From Salegentibacter maritimus (lineage in GTDB: Bacteria > Bacteroidota > Bacteroidia > Flavobacteriales > Flavobacteriaceae), in the NCBI RefSeq assembly GCF_016236915.1, contig NZ_JAEHOK010000005.1, forward strand, positions 1-64,000: a DNA stretch of 64,000 bases, written 5' to 3'. Numbering within the stretch: the stretch's first letter is position 1; the number at the start of each line of letters is the position of its first letter. The notes beneath the pieces are model-generated. The model saw nothing but the letters and a program-made list of their open reading frames with translations. It did not search any database and had not been told where the DNA came from. Of the stretch, positions 46,208 through 55,585 are shown piece after piece. Both the position numbers and the translations under genes were made by a program.

Positions 46208-47809
46208 ATGAAAAAAACACTTCTTTCCCTACTTACTTTATGCTTGTTTTTTTATTCCTGTAAATCTACCCGGGAAGTCCCAAAAGCTCCAGAAGAGCCC
46301 GCTGTACCCGATACAGAAGAAATAGTTGAGCCAATCCCTGAAGAAATCGAGGTTCCAGAAACACTAGACGAAGAAGAGAAAGCCTGGAACCCTAATACAC
46401 CAAAGAATATTGAAGAATTTCGTGCCGCCTGGATCGCTACTGTTGCCAATATTAACTGGCCCAGTAAACCTGGCTTATCTACTTCGGCACAGCAAAAAGA
46501 AGCTTTAGAGCTGTTAGATTTTTTAGAGTCGCACAACTTTAATGCGGTTGTTTTTCAGGTACGTCCACAGGCCGATGCCCTTTATAATAGTGAGATAGAA
46601 CCCTGGTCGTATTTTCTTACCGGAGAACAGGGAAAAGCTCCTGAACCTTATTACGATCCGCTTAAATTCTGGATCAATGCCGCTCATCAGCGTGGTTTAG
46701 AACTGCACGTTTGGTTAAACCCGTATAGGGCACATCATACCACCGGAAAGGAAATCAGTGAAAAATCGGTAATAAAAACCAATCCCGAACTTGTGGTAGC
46801 ATTAGAAAACGGGATGTGGTGGATGGATCCTGCCCAAAAAGGCACGCAAGACCGATCAGCCGCGGTTGTGATGGATATTGTAAAACGTTATGATGTAGAT
46901 GGTATTCATTTTGACGATTATTTTTATCCTTACGACTCTTATAACAACGGCAAAGATTTCCCAGACGATAAAAGCTGGAGAGCTTATCAGGCAGCCGGTG
47001 GCGAACTTTCACGTGGCGATTGGCGTAGGGAAAGCGTGAATGTTTTTATCAAAAGAATTTATGAAGAAATTAAAGCTGAAAAACCACATGTAAAATTCGG
47101 TCTAAGTCCTTTTGGTATTTGGCGCCCGGGCTATCCGGAGTCGGTACAGGGGTACGACCAATACGATAAGTTATATGCCGATGCCAAACTATGGTTAAAT
47201 GAAGGCTGGATAGATTATTATACCCCACAACTATATTGGAAAATTAGTCAATTAGGGCAAAGCTTTCCCGAATTATTAGGTTGGTGGAAAAGCGAAAATA
47301 CCAAACAACGCCATTTATGGCCGGGAATGAATGTTGGGGGCGATGGTGACGAGATGCATATTACAGAGGTGATAAACCAAATTATGATTACCCGGGGCAT
47401 GCTTCCGCAAAGCAAAGGTGCTGTGCATTGGAGTATAGGTCCCCTATTAAAAAATAAAGAGCTTGCAAAGGCCATAAAAGAAGGGCCTTACAGGAAGAAA
47501 ACCCTGGTTCCGCCAAGTCCCTGGTTAGACAATACCCCGCCCGAAATTCCTAATGTAACCGTAAATGAAAACCTGGATAAAATTGAAATGACCTGGGGCG
47601 TTGAAGATGATGCAGATATTAAAAAGTGGGTTTTGTATTTTAAATATGAAACCGGCAGTTGGGATTACAAAATTTTAAATTCCGAAAAAAGAAGTCAGAG
47701 CTTACAAAAGGAAGTAGGGAAGAAGAAGGTGCAACTTGAAAAAATAGGGATAACCTCGGTAGACCGAAACGGAAATCAAAGTGAATTTATAGAAATTAAA
47801 ATAAACTAA
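46208..47809 (+). CDS. GHL10 (DUF187) glycoside hydrolase-like lipoprotein, DigH-like
   Basis: 533 residues: lipoprotein signal (LFFYSC, residue about 18), a Pro/Glu-rich linker (about 22-60), the family-10-like glycosyl hydrolase barrel (about 68-400; FRAAWIATV, VFQVRPQADALY and DGIHFDDYFYPY motifs) and a C-terminal FN3-like domain (about 440-530). E. coli DigH (YddW), of the same family, cleaves peptide-free peptidoglycan glycans, so here a role in breaking down murein strands is likely. The symporter gene follows after 3 bases, so both are cotranscribed. Confidence 0.88.
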   Translation: MKKTLLSLLTLCLFFYSCKSTREVPKAPEEPAVPDTEEIVEPIPEEIEVPETLDEEEKAWNPNTPKNIEEFRAAWIATVANINWPSKPGLSTSAQQKEALELLDFLESHNFNAVVFQVRPQADALYNSEIEPWSYFLTGEQGKAPEPYYDPLKFWINAAHQRGLELHVWLNPYRAHHTTGKEISEKSVIKTNPELVVALENGMWWMDPAQKGTQDRSAAVVMDIVKRYDVDGIHFDDYFYPYDSYNNGKDFPDDKSWRAYQAAGGELSRGDWRRESVNVFIKRIYEEIKAEKPHVKFGLSPFGIWRPGYPESVQGYDQYDKLYADAKLWLNEGWIDYYTPQLYWKISQLGQSFPELLGWWKSENTKQRHLWPGMNVGGDGDEMHITEVINQIMITRGMLPQSKGAVHWSIGPLLKNKELAKAIKEGPYRKKTLVPPSPWLDNTPPEIPNVTVNENLDKIEMTWGVEDDADIKKWVLYFKYETGSWDYKILNSEKRSQSLQKEVGKKKVQLEKIGITSVDRNGNQSEFIEIKIN

Positions 47810-47812
47810 TTT

Positions 47813-49270
47813 ATGAGCCCACTTCTCGTTTTTGGGGTTATTGCCGGTTATTTTTTGCTTTTAATGGCCATTAGTCATTTTACTTCAAGGCAAGCCGATA
47901 ATAACACCTATTTTACAGCAAATAGACAATCGCCCTGGTTTCTGGTAGCTTACGGGATGGTTGGTGCTACCTTGTCTGGGGTTACTTTTATATCGGTTCC
48001 CGGTGAAGTTGGAAATTCAAATTGGACCTACCTGCAATTTGTAATGGGCAATATGATGGGCTATGCTGTTATTGCCTTTGTTTTAATACCATTGTTTTAT
48101 AAACTGAAATTAATTTCCATTTATGAATATTTAAAAAATCGGTTTGGGCAAAATTCTTATTATGCCGGCGCTTCATTTTTTTTGATCTCCCAAACCGTAG
48201 GCGCCTCCTTTAGATTGTTTTTGGCAGCCCTGGTTTTACAAATTGCTTTTTTTGATGCTTTTGGAATCCCGTTTTGGGTTACGGTGTTAATCACTATTGG
48301 TCTAATTTGGTTATATACTTTTAGAGGTGGAATAAAAACTATTGTATGGACAGATACCCTGCAAACCACTTTTTTACTCTTGGCAGTGGTAATAAGTATT
48401 TTTATGATTGTAGATCATATGGGTCTTAAATTCACCGATGTATTTGCTACTGTGGCCAATAGCGAAAAGTCTACGATCTTCGATTGGGATTGGCGTTCAA
48501 ATAATGCATTTTTTAAGAGTTTTCTGGCAGGGATATTTATAACAATTGCGATGAATGGACTCGACCAAAACGTAATGCAAAAAAACCTTACCTGCAAAAG
48601 TAAAGGGGAGGCACAAAAGAATATTTTTTGGTTTTCTATTGTATTTTTCTTTTCAACGGTACTATTTCTGGCCCTTGGGGTTTTGCTTTACAAATACGCC
48701 GCAGATCAAGGTATTGCCATCCCGGAAAGAACAGACGATCTTTATCCATTACTGGCATTAAACCACTTTGGAATTTTGGCCGGTATTGTTTTCTTATTAG
48801 GAATTACGGCAGCCGCTTTTTCCAGTGCAGATTCAGCTTTAACCGCGCTTACTACGTCTTTTTGTGTAGATATCCTGGACATTCAGAAAAAGGAGAAAAA
48901 TCAGAAAAGAACAAGGATGCTGGTTCATATAGGCTTTACAATCTTAATGTTTTTCGTAATTATTGTTTTTAATGCCTTAAACGATAGTAGTGTGGTAAGT
49001 ATGGTTTTTAAAGTAGCCGGTTTTACTTACGGTCCGCTGCTGGGATTATTTGCTTATGGCTTACTATGTAAAAACCCGGTGCGGGATAGATGGGTGCCAC
49101 TTGTTTGTATTTTATCACCGGTAATTTCAGTAATTTTAGATTTTAATTCTGAAGAATGGCTAAATGGCTATGAGTTTGGTTTTGAAATATTGTTGGTGAA
49201 TGCCGCAATTACCATGTTGGGTCTTTTTGCACTTTACCGCCCAAATACTGATGAGGTTTCTATAGAGTAA
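47813..49270 (+). CDS. Sodium:solute symporter (SSS family)
   Basis: 485 residues with about 13 membrane segments. The early ARQSPWFLVAYGMVGATLSGVTFISVPG region (about 38-65) and the GITAAAFSSADSALTALTTSF helix (about 340-360), which carries the second Na+ site, are SSS signatures. These carriers take up sugars, amino acids, sialic acid or vitamins with Na+. In this operon with a DigH-like hydrolase, and shortly before a dipeptide epimerase, it may take up muropeptide sugars or peptides. The stop codon TAA is the first triplet of a family B repeat. Confidence 0.88.
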   Translation: MSPLLVFGVIAGYFLLLMAISHFTSRQADNNTYFTANRQSPWFLVAYGMVGATLSGVTFISVPGEVGNSNWTYLQFVMGNMMGYAVIAFVLIPLFYKLKLISIYEYLKNRFGQNSYYAGASFFLISQTVGASFRLFLAALVLQIAFFDAFGIPFWVTVLITIGLIWLYTFRGGIKTIVWTDTLQTTFLLLAVVISIFMIVDHMGLKFTDVFATVANSEKSTIFDWDWRSNNAFFKSFLAGIFITIAMNGLDQNVMQKNLTCKSKGEAQKNIFWFSIVFFFSTVLFLALGVLLYKYAADQGIAIPERTDDLYPLLALNHFGILAGIVFLLGITAAAFSSADSALTALTTSFCVDILDIQKKEKNQKRTRMLVHIGFTILMFFVIIVFNALNDSSVVSMVFKVAGFTYGPLLGLFAYGLLCKNPVRDRWVPLVCILSPVISVILDFNSEEWLNGYEFGFEILLVNAAITMLGLFALYRPNTDEVSIE

Positions 49271-49368
49271 ACTACCTTGGGGTAAGGCCAAGAGGCATTC
49301 GTTGGAAACAATTTTTAATTTCGAGGCAAGCCTCGGGGTATTATACCTTTTGGCGGTGCCAATAAAAT
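49268..49368 (+). repeat. Family B repeat, full copy
   Basis: TAAACTACCTTGGGGTAAGGCC, ATTCGTTGGAAACAA, CGAGGCAAGCCTCG and a terminal TTGGCGGTGCCAA palindrome. It begins with the symporter stop codon and ends 9 bases before the epimerase ATG. Confidence 0.78.
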
Positions 49369-49377
49369 GCTAAAAAA

Positions 49378-50394
49378 ATGGAGTTAAAATTTTATCCATA
49401 CAACCTGGAACTAAAAAACACTTTTACCATAAGTCATGGTTCACGGGATGTACAGCCAACCTTAATCGTTTCTTTAAGCGATCGTGGGTTTACTGGTTAT
49501 GGCGAGGCTACGGCAACCTCTTATTATGGTGTAAGCATAGAAAAAATGCAGGCCGACATCCTTAAAATTGAAGACCTTATTGCTAAAAATATCCTGTTAG
49601 ACCCCGAAGAATTATGGAACCTAACCTATCCTCATTTAAAAGAAAATCCGTTTGCATTATGCGCTTTGGATATAGCGATGCACGATTTGCACGGAAAAAG
49701 AAACCGGCAGCCGCTTTACAAATTGTGGGGTTTAACCTTAGATAATATTCCGCTTACCAATTACACTATCGGAATAGATTCTGTAGAAAAAATGATTCAG
49801 AAAATTAAAGAATTTCCGTGGCCACTTTACAAAATAAAACTGGGGACCAAAGATGATGTAGCCATTATTAGAGAGTTGCGCAAACATACCAATTCAATTT
49901 TTCGTGTAGATGCCAATGCCGCCTGGGAGGTAAACCAGGCGATAGAAAATGCCAAAGCCCTAAAAGAATTAAATGTAGAGTTCCTGGAGCAGCCCTTAAA
50001 AGCAAACGACTGGGAAGGAATGGAAAGACTTTATAAAGAATCGGTTTTACCACTAATTGCCGATGAAAGCTGTATTGAAGAAAGCGATGTAGAGAAATGT
50101 GCGGGCTATTTTCACGGTATAAATATTAAACTTACAAAGTGTGGTGGGCTAACGCCGGGAAAACGAATGATTTTAAAAGGGAAGTCCCTTGGCTTAAAAG
50201 TAATGCTGGGCTGTATGACCGAATCTACCGTGGGAATTTCGGCCATTGCTCAATTATTGCCATTGCTGGATTATGTAGATATGGATGGTGGCCTATTAAT
50301 TAAAAATGATATTGCCGACGGCGTAAAAGTTTATGACGAAAAAGTACATTTTCCTAATAGAAATGGAACCGGAGTTGAATTATATGAGAAATAG
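49378..50394 (+). CDS. Dipeptide epimerase (L-Ala-D/L-Glu type, enolase superfamily)
   Basis: 338 residues of the mandelate-racemase/muconate-lactonising fold. Lysine acid/base K152-x-K154 (KIKLG), Mg2+ ligands D178 (RVDAN), E204 (FLEQP) and D229 (IADES), and the second base K251 (NIKLTKCGG) are all present. The DMDG motif (301-304) is the amino-group binding signature of L-Ala-D/L-Glu epimerases (E. coli YcjG, B. subtilis YkfB). It would convert L-Ala-D-Glu from murein into L-Ala-L-Glu for ordinary peptidases. Followed 64 bases later by an NlpC/P60 endopeptidase, as in the B. subtilis ykf set. Confidence 0.92.
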   Translation: MELKFYPYNLELKNTFTISHGSRDVQPTLIVSLSDRGFTGYGEATATSYYGVSIEKMQADILKIEDLIAKNILLDPEELWNLTYPHLKENPFALCALDIAMHDLHGKRNRQPLYKLWGLTLDNIPLTNYTIGIDSVEKMIQKIKEFPWPLYKIKLGTKDDVAIIRELRKHTNSIFRVDANAAWEVNQAIENAKALKELNVEFLEQPLKANDWEGMERLYKESVLPLIADESCIEESDVEKCAGYFHGINIKLTKCGGLTPGKRMILKGKSLGLKVMLGCMTESTVGISAIAQLLPLLDYVDMDGGLLIKNDIADGVKVYDEKVHFPNRNGTGVELYEK

Positions 50395-50400
50395 AAAAAT

Positions 50401-50432
50401 CATGTCATTCTAAACCTGTTTCAGAATCTAAA
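50401..50432. repeat. Family A repeat fragment
   Basis: GTCATTCTAAACCTGTTTCAGAATCTAAAT is one inner arm of the palindrome. It lies between the epimerase stop and the NlpC/P60 start; no partner arm. Confidence 0.5.
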
Positions 50433-50458
50433 TTTTTAAAAAGTAAAAATAAATAGCG

Positions 50459-51688
50459 ATGAAATTAATCACAAAATCTTACCTACCTTTTCTCTTAAGC
50501 GTCTTTTTGTTCGCCTCCTGTGAGGAAACAGAAGAAAAAAATGAAGAAACTCCGCTTAAAAGTCACATTTCGGAAGTGGAAGAGACCTATGCGCCAGATG
50601 GCCGGGTAGCGCTTTTTAAAGTTGAAGCAGCTAAAAATGGTGAAGCCTATATCTTAAAAGGAGAAACAAATACTCCCGAAGCAGCAAATGCATTAAAAGA
50701 AAAATTGGAGGCTGAAAATATAAAGTTCACCGATAGTATCAAGGTTCTTCCGGATGCTGAGGCTTTAGAAGATAAAGTTCACGGAGTAGTTAAGATTTCG
50801 GTGGCCAACCTGCGCGACGAGCCTAAACATTCGGCACAATTGGTAACCCAGGCAACCCTGGGAATGCCCCTTAAAGTATATAAGAAGCAAGACGGCTGGT
50901 ATTATGTGCAAACCCCAGAGGGATATTTGGCCTGGGTAGACTATGGTGGTATTGAAAATATGACCAAAGAAGAATTCCTTGCCTGGAAATCTGAAGATAA
51001 ACTTATTTTTACCGAACCAACCGGCAATTCATATTCCGAAGCAAATATCAACTCCCAAACTGTTTCAGACCTTGTAGCAGGGAATGTTTTAGAGCTTACA
51101 GGCGAGCAAAATAATTTCTATAGGGTGAAATATCCAAACGGCAAAGAAGGTTTCGTAGCGAAGGCCTATGCGCAGCCATATAGAGAGTGGCTGTTTTCTT
51201 TAGAGCAGAATAAAGAAGACCTGGTAGCTACTGCACATAAATTGATGGGTTTACCTTATCTATGGGGCGGAACCTCTCCTAAAGGGGTTGATTGTAGCGG
51301 ATATACCAAAACCATTTATTTTTTAAACGGAATGGTGATTCCGCGGGATGCTTCGCAACAAATTCATACGGGGGACGTGGTTGATTCTGATAAGAATTTT
51401 GAAAATCTTGAAAAAGGCGATTTGCTTTTCTTTGGAAAACCGGCAACCGATTCTACTTCAGAACGTGTGGTTCACGTAGGGATGTGGATTGGAGATAACA
51501 AGTTTATCCATTCTATGGGTGAAGTTCACGTTAGTAATTTTGATACCGAAGCCGAAGATTTTGATGAGTATAACTACAATCGCTACCTACGCAGTAAACG
51601 TATATTAAACAAAGAAGATAAAGGCTTAATGTACCTTAAAAACACCGATCTCTTTACGACTTCTGAACCAGAAGAAGTGAAGATGTAA
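50459..51688 (+). CDS. NlpC/P60 endopeptidase lipoprotein with SH3 domains
   Basis: 409 residues: lipoprotein signal (LFASC, about residue 21), a stem region, two bacterial SH3-like domains (about 100-165 and 180-235) and the NlpC/P60 catalytic domain (about 255-400). The triad is C279 (DCSGY), His in VVHVGMWIG and the third polar residue in FIHSMGE. The order resembles the YkfC-type gamma-D-Glu-diaminopimelate endopeptidase that frees L-Ala-D-Glu, the substrate of the neighbouring epimerase. Lipid anchor implies periplasmic or surface cutting. Ends at a bidirectional terminator. Confidence 0.92.
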   Translation: MKLITKSYLPFLLSVFLFASCEETEEKNEETPLKSHISEVEETYAPDGRVALFKVEAAKNGEAYILKGETNTPEAANALKEKLEAENIKFTDSIKVLPDAEALEDKVHGVVKISVANLRDEPKHSAQLVTQATLGMPLKVYKKQDGWYYVQTPEGYLAWVDYGGIENMTKEEFLAWKSEDKLIFTEPTGNSYSEANINSQTVSDLVAGNVLELTGEQNNFYRVKYPNGKEGFVAKAYAQPYREWLFSLEQNKEDLVATAHKLMGLPYLWGGTSPKGVDCSGYTKTIYFLNGMVIPRDASQQIHTGDVVDSDKNFENLEKGDLLFFGKPATDSTSERVVHVGMWIGDNKFIHSMGEVHVSNFDTEAEDFDEYNYNRYLRSKRILNKEDKGLMYLKNTDLFTTSEPEEVKM

Positions 51689-51705
51689 ACTGGTTGCCTT
51701 CAAAA

Positions 51706-51748
51706 AAAAATCCTCATAAGTTCTTAGAACTTTTGAGGATTTTTTTGA
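51706..51748. terminator. Bidirectional terminator between convergent genes
   Basis: ATCCTCA-N-AAGTTC pairs with GAACTT-N-TGAGGAT around loop TTA, with A and T runs on both flanks. It lies between the NlpC/P60 gene and the minus-strand 1270-residue gene. Confidence 0.85.
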
Positions 51749-51754
51749 AGAGCG

Positions 51755-54700
51755 TTATTTATTAACAGGAGGTTGTTGGTCTTCTCTTTCATAAAGATAA
51801 TAACCGCCTCCTTTATCCCAGCTGCAGAAAATTATAGTATTACCATCCTTAGAAACCCCTATGCCACGAGGTTCGGCGCCATTTACTTCCGGCAGTTCCA
51901 ACGTCCACATTTCTTGTTTTTCTTCATTTCTATAATGAATGCTGGAAGGTGAAATTCCACTGGATCGTACAGCGGTATAAATAGCATCATTTACTACTTG
52001 TATTGCACTAGAGCCGGCAGAAATACTGGTAATATTTTCTTGTTTAGTATAATCTTTGGAATTTTCACTGCTATAAACCTGAATTTTAGGGCTACCAGGG
52101 TCTGGAAAAAAAAGGGTTTTGCCATCTTTGGTCATATCAAAAGTTCGTGCGAGGTTCCTGCCTTTAAGTTCAATAGTTCTTATGAGTTTAAAAGTATTTC
52201 CCTGCTGTTTTAATATATAGTTAGGATCATCGCCAAAGAGAGACATGGCATATATTTCTCCATTTTCGGACGCACGTGGTGCTGTAATTGCCCGTGCGCC
52301 TTTAGGTGCTTCCCAAACCGCAATGCCTTTTCCGGTTGTCGCGTTAATTTTAATGAGCCTACGATTAATTCCGGCTAGAATATTTCCGTCCAAATCTATT
52401 CCAATACCGTTTACTGGGCTTAAATTAAATTCTTCGCCATTAATTTTTACGGAAGTTAAAGGCGAAAAATCTGTTTCTTTGTTATTGGTGTTTTTAATAA
52501 TTAACCCTTTGTTATAATCGGCTAGCCAGAGTTTTCCTTCTCCATCCCATTCGGCACCGTAACCTGCACCGGTAGCATCCAGCTTTCCTTTAAAAACGTA
52601 ATTTGCAGCCGGTATCTGGGCAAGATCATCCAGGGCTTCTTGAGATTTCATTAAATTTAAAGGGGTAGGAGAAGCATAAGAGAAATTACTTCCGTCTGTG
52701 GCTAGAATGCGATGGTAAAAACTTAGCTGTTGGCCAATATTGGAATCTCCAAGCAATTTAAACCATTGTTTCTCTGTCATTTTTAAACTGGTTTCCCTTC
52801 CTGTTTTTTTCTGAAGAATTATTTTAGAAAAATCTTCGGTTGGAGAGACCTGATAAATATAACTAACAAAATCTCCATCCTGGTCTATGGCCGGGCTCCA
52901 TTTTATTTCATAAAGTGCATCAATATTGCGTATACCATAAGTATTTTTTGGGTAATGTGATACAATTTGTGCTGCTTGTGGGGCTTTGTTTTGTACCGGT
53001 AATAATTGAGATCGTAAACTGCCTGTTTTGGTATTTATTTGAATATAAATTCCCCCAAAACTTAAATAGCTTCTAATTTCTTCGGTAAGTTTTAAATGGG
53101 TTGAAAATGTTCCATTCTTCGTGGAAGGTGACTTAAGTTTTATTTCTTTTAGTAATTCCCCGTCTTCGGTATGCCTTCCTTTATAGATTTTTATCGGGCT
53201 GCTATTCGAAAATTCTGAAGCTACATTAAAGTAATTACCCGTGATTTTAAGTTTGTTGTTTTCAATTTTAGCCTTCACCTCTGCTATGCCGGCAATGTCA
53301 GCTGTTTTAGTATTTAAACTAGACAAATAAGCTTTAAATTTTTGGCTTTTAACAATATCCCGGCGCATTACATAACCGTTTACGCCTATCATGGCTGCAG
53401 GTAAAGTTTTTTCGTCAAACAAAGGCATTGCTGCAGCTTGCTTTTTCTTTATATCGTAGGTACTGTAAATAATGGAATCTTTTGAATTAAAGATATCCAT
53501 GATTGTTATGGTATTTACCGGTTTTTTACTTTGCGTTAGCCATGAACGGGGCCCAGATCCGGCAGCACCGGTATTTAATAATTGTAATTTTCCTCTTTTA
53601 CCCGGGTAATAAGCGTGTTGATGCCCACTTATATACGTATGTACTTCATATTTCTCAAGCAGTTTCTGTAATTCTTTGGCATTTTCTAAAACATTGCCTT
53701 TAGAATCCCTTTCCTGCGCTACACTGTAAAGGGGCATATGGCCTATTACAAATCTATAGGTGGATTTTTTTGCTTCAGGGGTTTTAAACTGCTCTTTTAG
53801 CCATTCCAGGTTTTCTTTGGTGATTTTGGAAGAAGAGGCTTCCCAGGAAACAAAAAAGTTATTTTTTGCAACAAAAGAGTAGTAGTTAGGAAAATTAGTA
53901 GCGTCTACAAATTGAAGCCCGGTTTTATATATGTTTTCATTCCAAAATTTTTTAGCAAAGTTATGTTCTATTGTATAATTTCTTGGTCCGTCATGATTGC
54001 CCAGGGTAAAAGCAAATGGAACTTTCGCTTTGTGCAAAGGAGCCATGATATGCCCATCAAAACCATCCCACATTTTTTGCAATTGGGTTGTTTTAGAAAT
54101 TCCCATACCTGCAACCATATCACCGCCACAAATCACTAAATCTGGTTGCCAAATTTTCGGAATTCTATTTATTATGCTATCTACCTGCCACTCGTAATTG
54201 GCCGCTCCAAGCCCTGAATTTAAGTCGGAGATTACTGCAATACGAAAATCTCCTCGTTTTGGTAACACAGGAGAATCTTTTTTGGCTACCAGGCGTATGG
54301 CATCTACAGTAAATTTTCCTTCAGAGGCCCCAACTATTTCAAGGCTGTCTTTGGGGCCTATTTCAAAATTGCCCAGCACATTCCACTTTCCTACATTTTT
54401 CAGGGATTTTTGATTGATACTAAGAGTATCGGTTTTGGCTTCACCATGTAAAATATACAGTACTTGTTCAGAATTTTTCTGCGAGTTTACAGTAAACCAC
54501 GAAGCTAGTTGGTAATTATTGCGCGCTATACCTTTAAAAGTATAAAAAGCTTTATTTATCTTGTTTGAAGTAGCTTGCCTGGAGGCACTTTCTCCATAAT
54601 AATTTACCTGGTTAGAGGTACTCCATATTCCTGCCTGAGAGAAATTGCTATCCTCAGTATCAAAAATTATTGGTTGGGTACGAGTCGAAACCTGAGTTTC

Positions 54701-55567
54701 AGATATTACTAAAGCTCCGGCATTTTTTCTTAAACTATTTCGGTTTCCTCCGGTAATATCTGTTGGAATATTTACTACCTCGTTGGCGGCAATCATAGCC
54801 GAGGACCCTCCGCCATCTAAGTTTACCGCTTCTTTTGCACCAACTTCTAACATTAACTGTGCTAATTCTTCCAAACTCACGCCAACACTGGCCTCCTGCC
54901 GTCCGTCTACGACCATCATAATTAAGCTGTGTTTGTTCTTGTAACCAATGGCAGTTCTTGGATGCCGCATCAGGTGGCTACCCGTAAATCCCTCTTCTTT
55001 ATCGGTTACGTTAATTTTCCCATTTTTCAGTAAAACCGGTCCGCCACCTACTGCCTGACTTACATTCCAAATTTCCGATTTTGAATTGATATCTGGCGAG
55101 GCGAATTTCATAGGAATATTATTATTTCCGGAATTTACCCAGGCAACTTCCGGCTTGTTATTCTTTATTCCAAAAGCACCCCTTGCAATTTCAGTATTTG
55201 GTCCCGGTGCGATCACTTCTCCATCCTGAATAATTGTGCTTACAGAAGAATTTGCGGCGAAATAACCACCATTTATGGCTAATATTCCATTTCCTCTTTT
55301 ATAGGTTTCTTTGGTGGTTTCCCTTATGGTATTACTGCCTAAAGAACGCAATTTAAGGTTGGTGTCACGCAAATCTATAATGGCATACATCGCTCTAACC
55401 GGCTTATTATCTGGTAATTTACCAAAAGCATCAAAAATCTTTATAGAAGCGGGTAGATTTATATTTAGGTCTTCTCTTGGTTGCCAATTAAGATTTATTT
55501 CCTGGCTTTGGAGCGGAAAAATGAGTAAAAGGCCTAAAATATTGATGAATATTTTAGTTAGTTTCAT
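51755..55567 (-). CDS. Multidomain phosphodiester glycosidase / metallophosphatase, secreted
   Basis: 1270 residues with a signal peptide (ends about LQSQE, residue 23). Domains in order: DUF2233/NAGPA phosphodiester glycosidase (about 55-290, with NLDGGGSS), a golvesin-like binding module (about 300-435), a calcineurin-type metallophosphatase (about 440-690; ISDLN, GGDM, LGNHDG, GHMP, SGHQH), a CHRD domain (about 745-875), an FN3-like module (about 885-1000) and a beta-propeller (about 1020-1260). Human NAGPA removes GlcNAc from GlcNAc-1-phospho-6-mannose. Here the pair could strip a sugar and then phosphate from a cell-wall phosphodiester. Last gene of the ROK operon, 18 bases after an amidase. 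Substrate unknown. Confidence 0.85.
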   Translation of the reverse strand: MKLTKIFINILGLLLIFPLQSQEINLNWQPREDLNINLPASIKIFDAFGKLPDNKPVRAMYAIIDLRDTNLKLRSLGSNTIRETTKETYKRGNGILAINGGYFAANSSVSTIIQDGEVIAPGPNTEIARGAFGIKNNKPEVAWVNSGNNNIPMKFASPDINSKSEIWNVSQAVGGGPVLLKNGKINVTDKEEGFTGSHLMRHPRTAIGYKNKHSLIMMVVDGRQEASVGVSLEELAQLMLEVGAKEAVNLDGGGSSAMIAANEVVNIPTDITGGNRNSLRKNAGALVISETQVSTRTQPIIFDTEDSNFSQAGIWSTSNQVNYYGESASRQATSNKINKAFYTFKGIARNNYQLASWFTVNSQKNSEQVLYILHGEAKTDTLSINQKSLKNVGKWNVLGNFEIGPKDSLEIVGASEGKFTVDAIRLVAKKDSPVLPKRGDFRIAVISDLNSGLGAANYEWQVDSIINRIPKIWQPDLVICGGDMVAGMGISKTTQLQKMWDGFDGHIMAPLHKAKVPFAFTLGNHDGPRNYTIEHNFAKKFWNENIYKTGLQFVDATNFPNYYSFVAKNNFFVSWEASSSKITKENLEWLKEQFKTPEAKKSTYRFVIGHMPLYSVAQERDSKGNVLENAKELQKLLEKYEVHTYISGHQHAYYPGKRGKLQLLNTGAAGSGPRSWLTQSKKPVNTITIMDIFNSKDSIIYSTYDIKKKQAAAMPLFDEKTLPAAMIGVNGYVMRRDIVKSQKFKAYLSSLNTKTADIAGIAEVKAKIENNKLKITGNYFNVASEFSNSSPIKIYKGRHTEDGELLKEIKLKSPSTKNGTFSTHLKLTEEIRSYLSFGGIYIQINTKTGSLRSQLLPVQNKAPQAAQIVSHYPKNTYGIRNIDALYEIKWSPAIDQDGDFVSYIYQVSPTEDFSKIILQKKTGRETSLKMTEKQWFKLLGDSNIGQQLSFYHRILATDGSNFSYASPTPLNLMKSQEALDDLAQIPAANYVFKGKLDATGAGYGAEWDGEGKLWLADYNKGLIIKNTNNKETDFSPLTSVKINGEEFNLSPVNGIGIDLDGNILAGINRRLIKINATTGKGIAVWEAPKGARAITAPRASENGEIYAMSLFGDDPNYILKQQGNTFKLIRTIELKGRNLARTFDMTKDGKTLFFPDPGSPKIQVYSSENSKDYTKQENITSISAGSSAIQVVNDAIYTAVRSSGISPSSIHYRNEEKQEMWTLELPEVNGAEPRGIGVSKDGNTIIFCSWDKGGGYYLYEREDQQPPVNK

Positions 55568-55585
55568 AACAATCTATTTTAGGTG

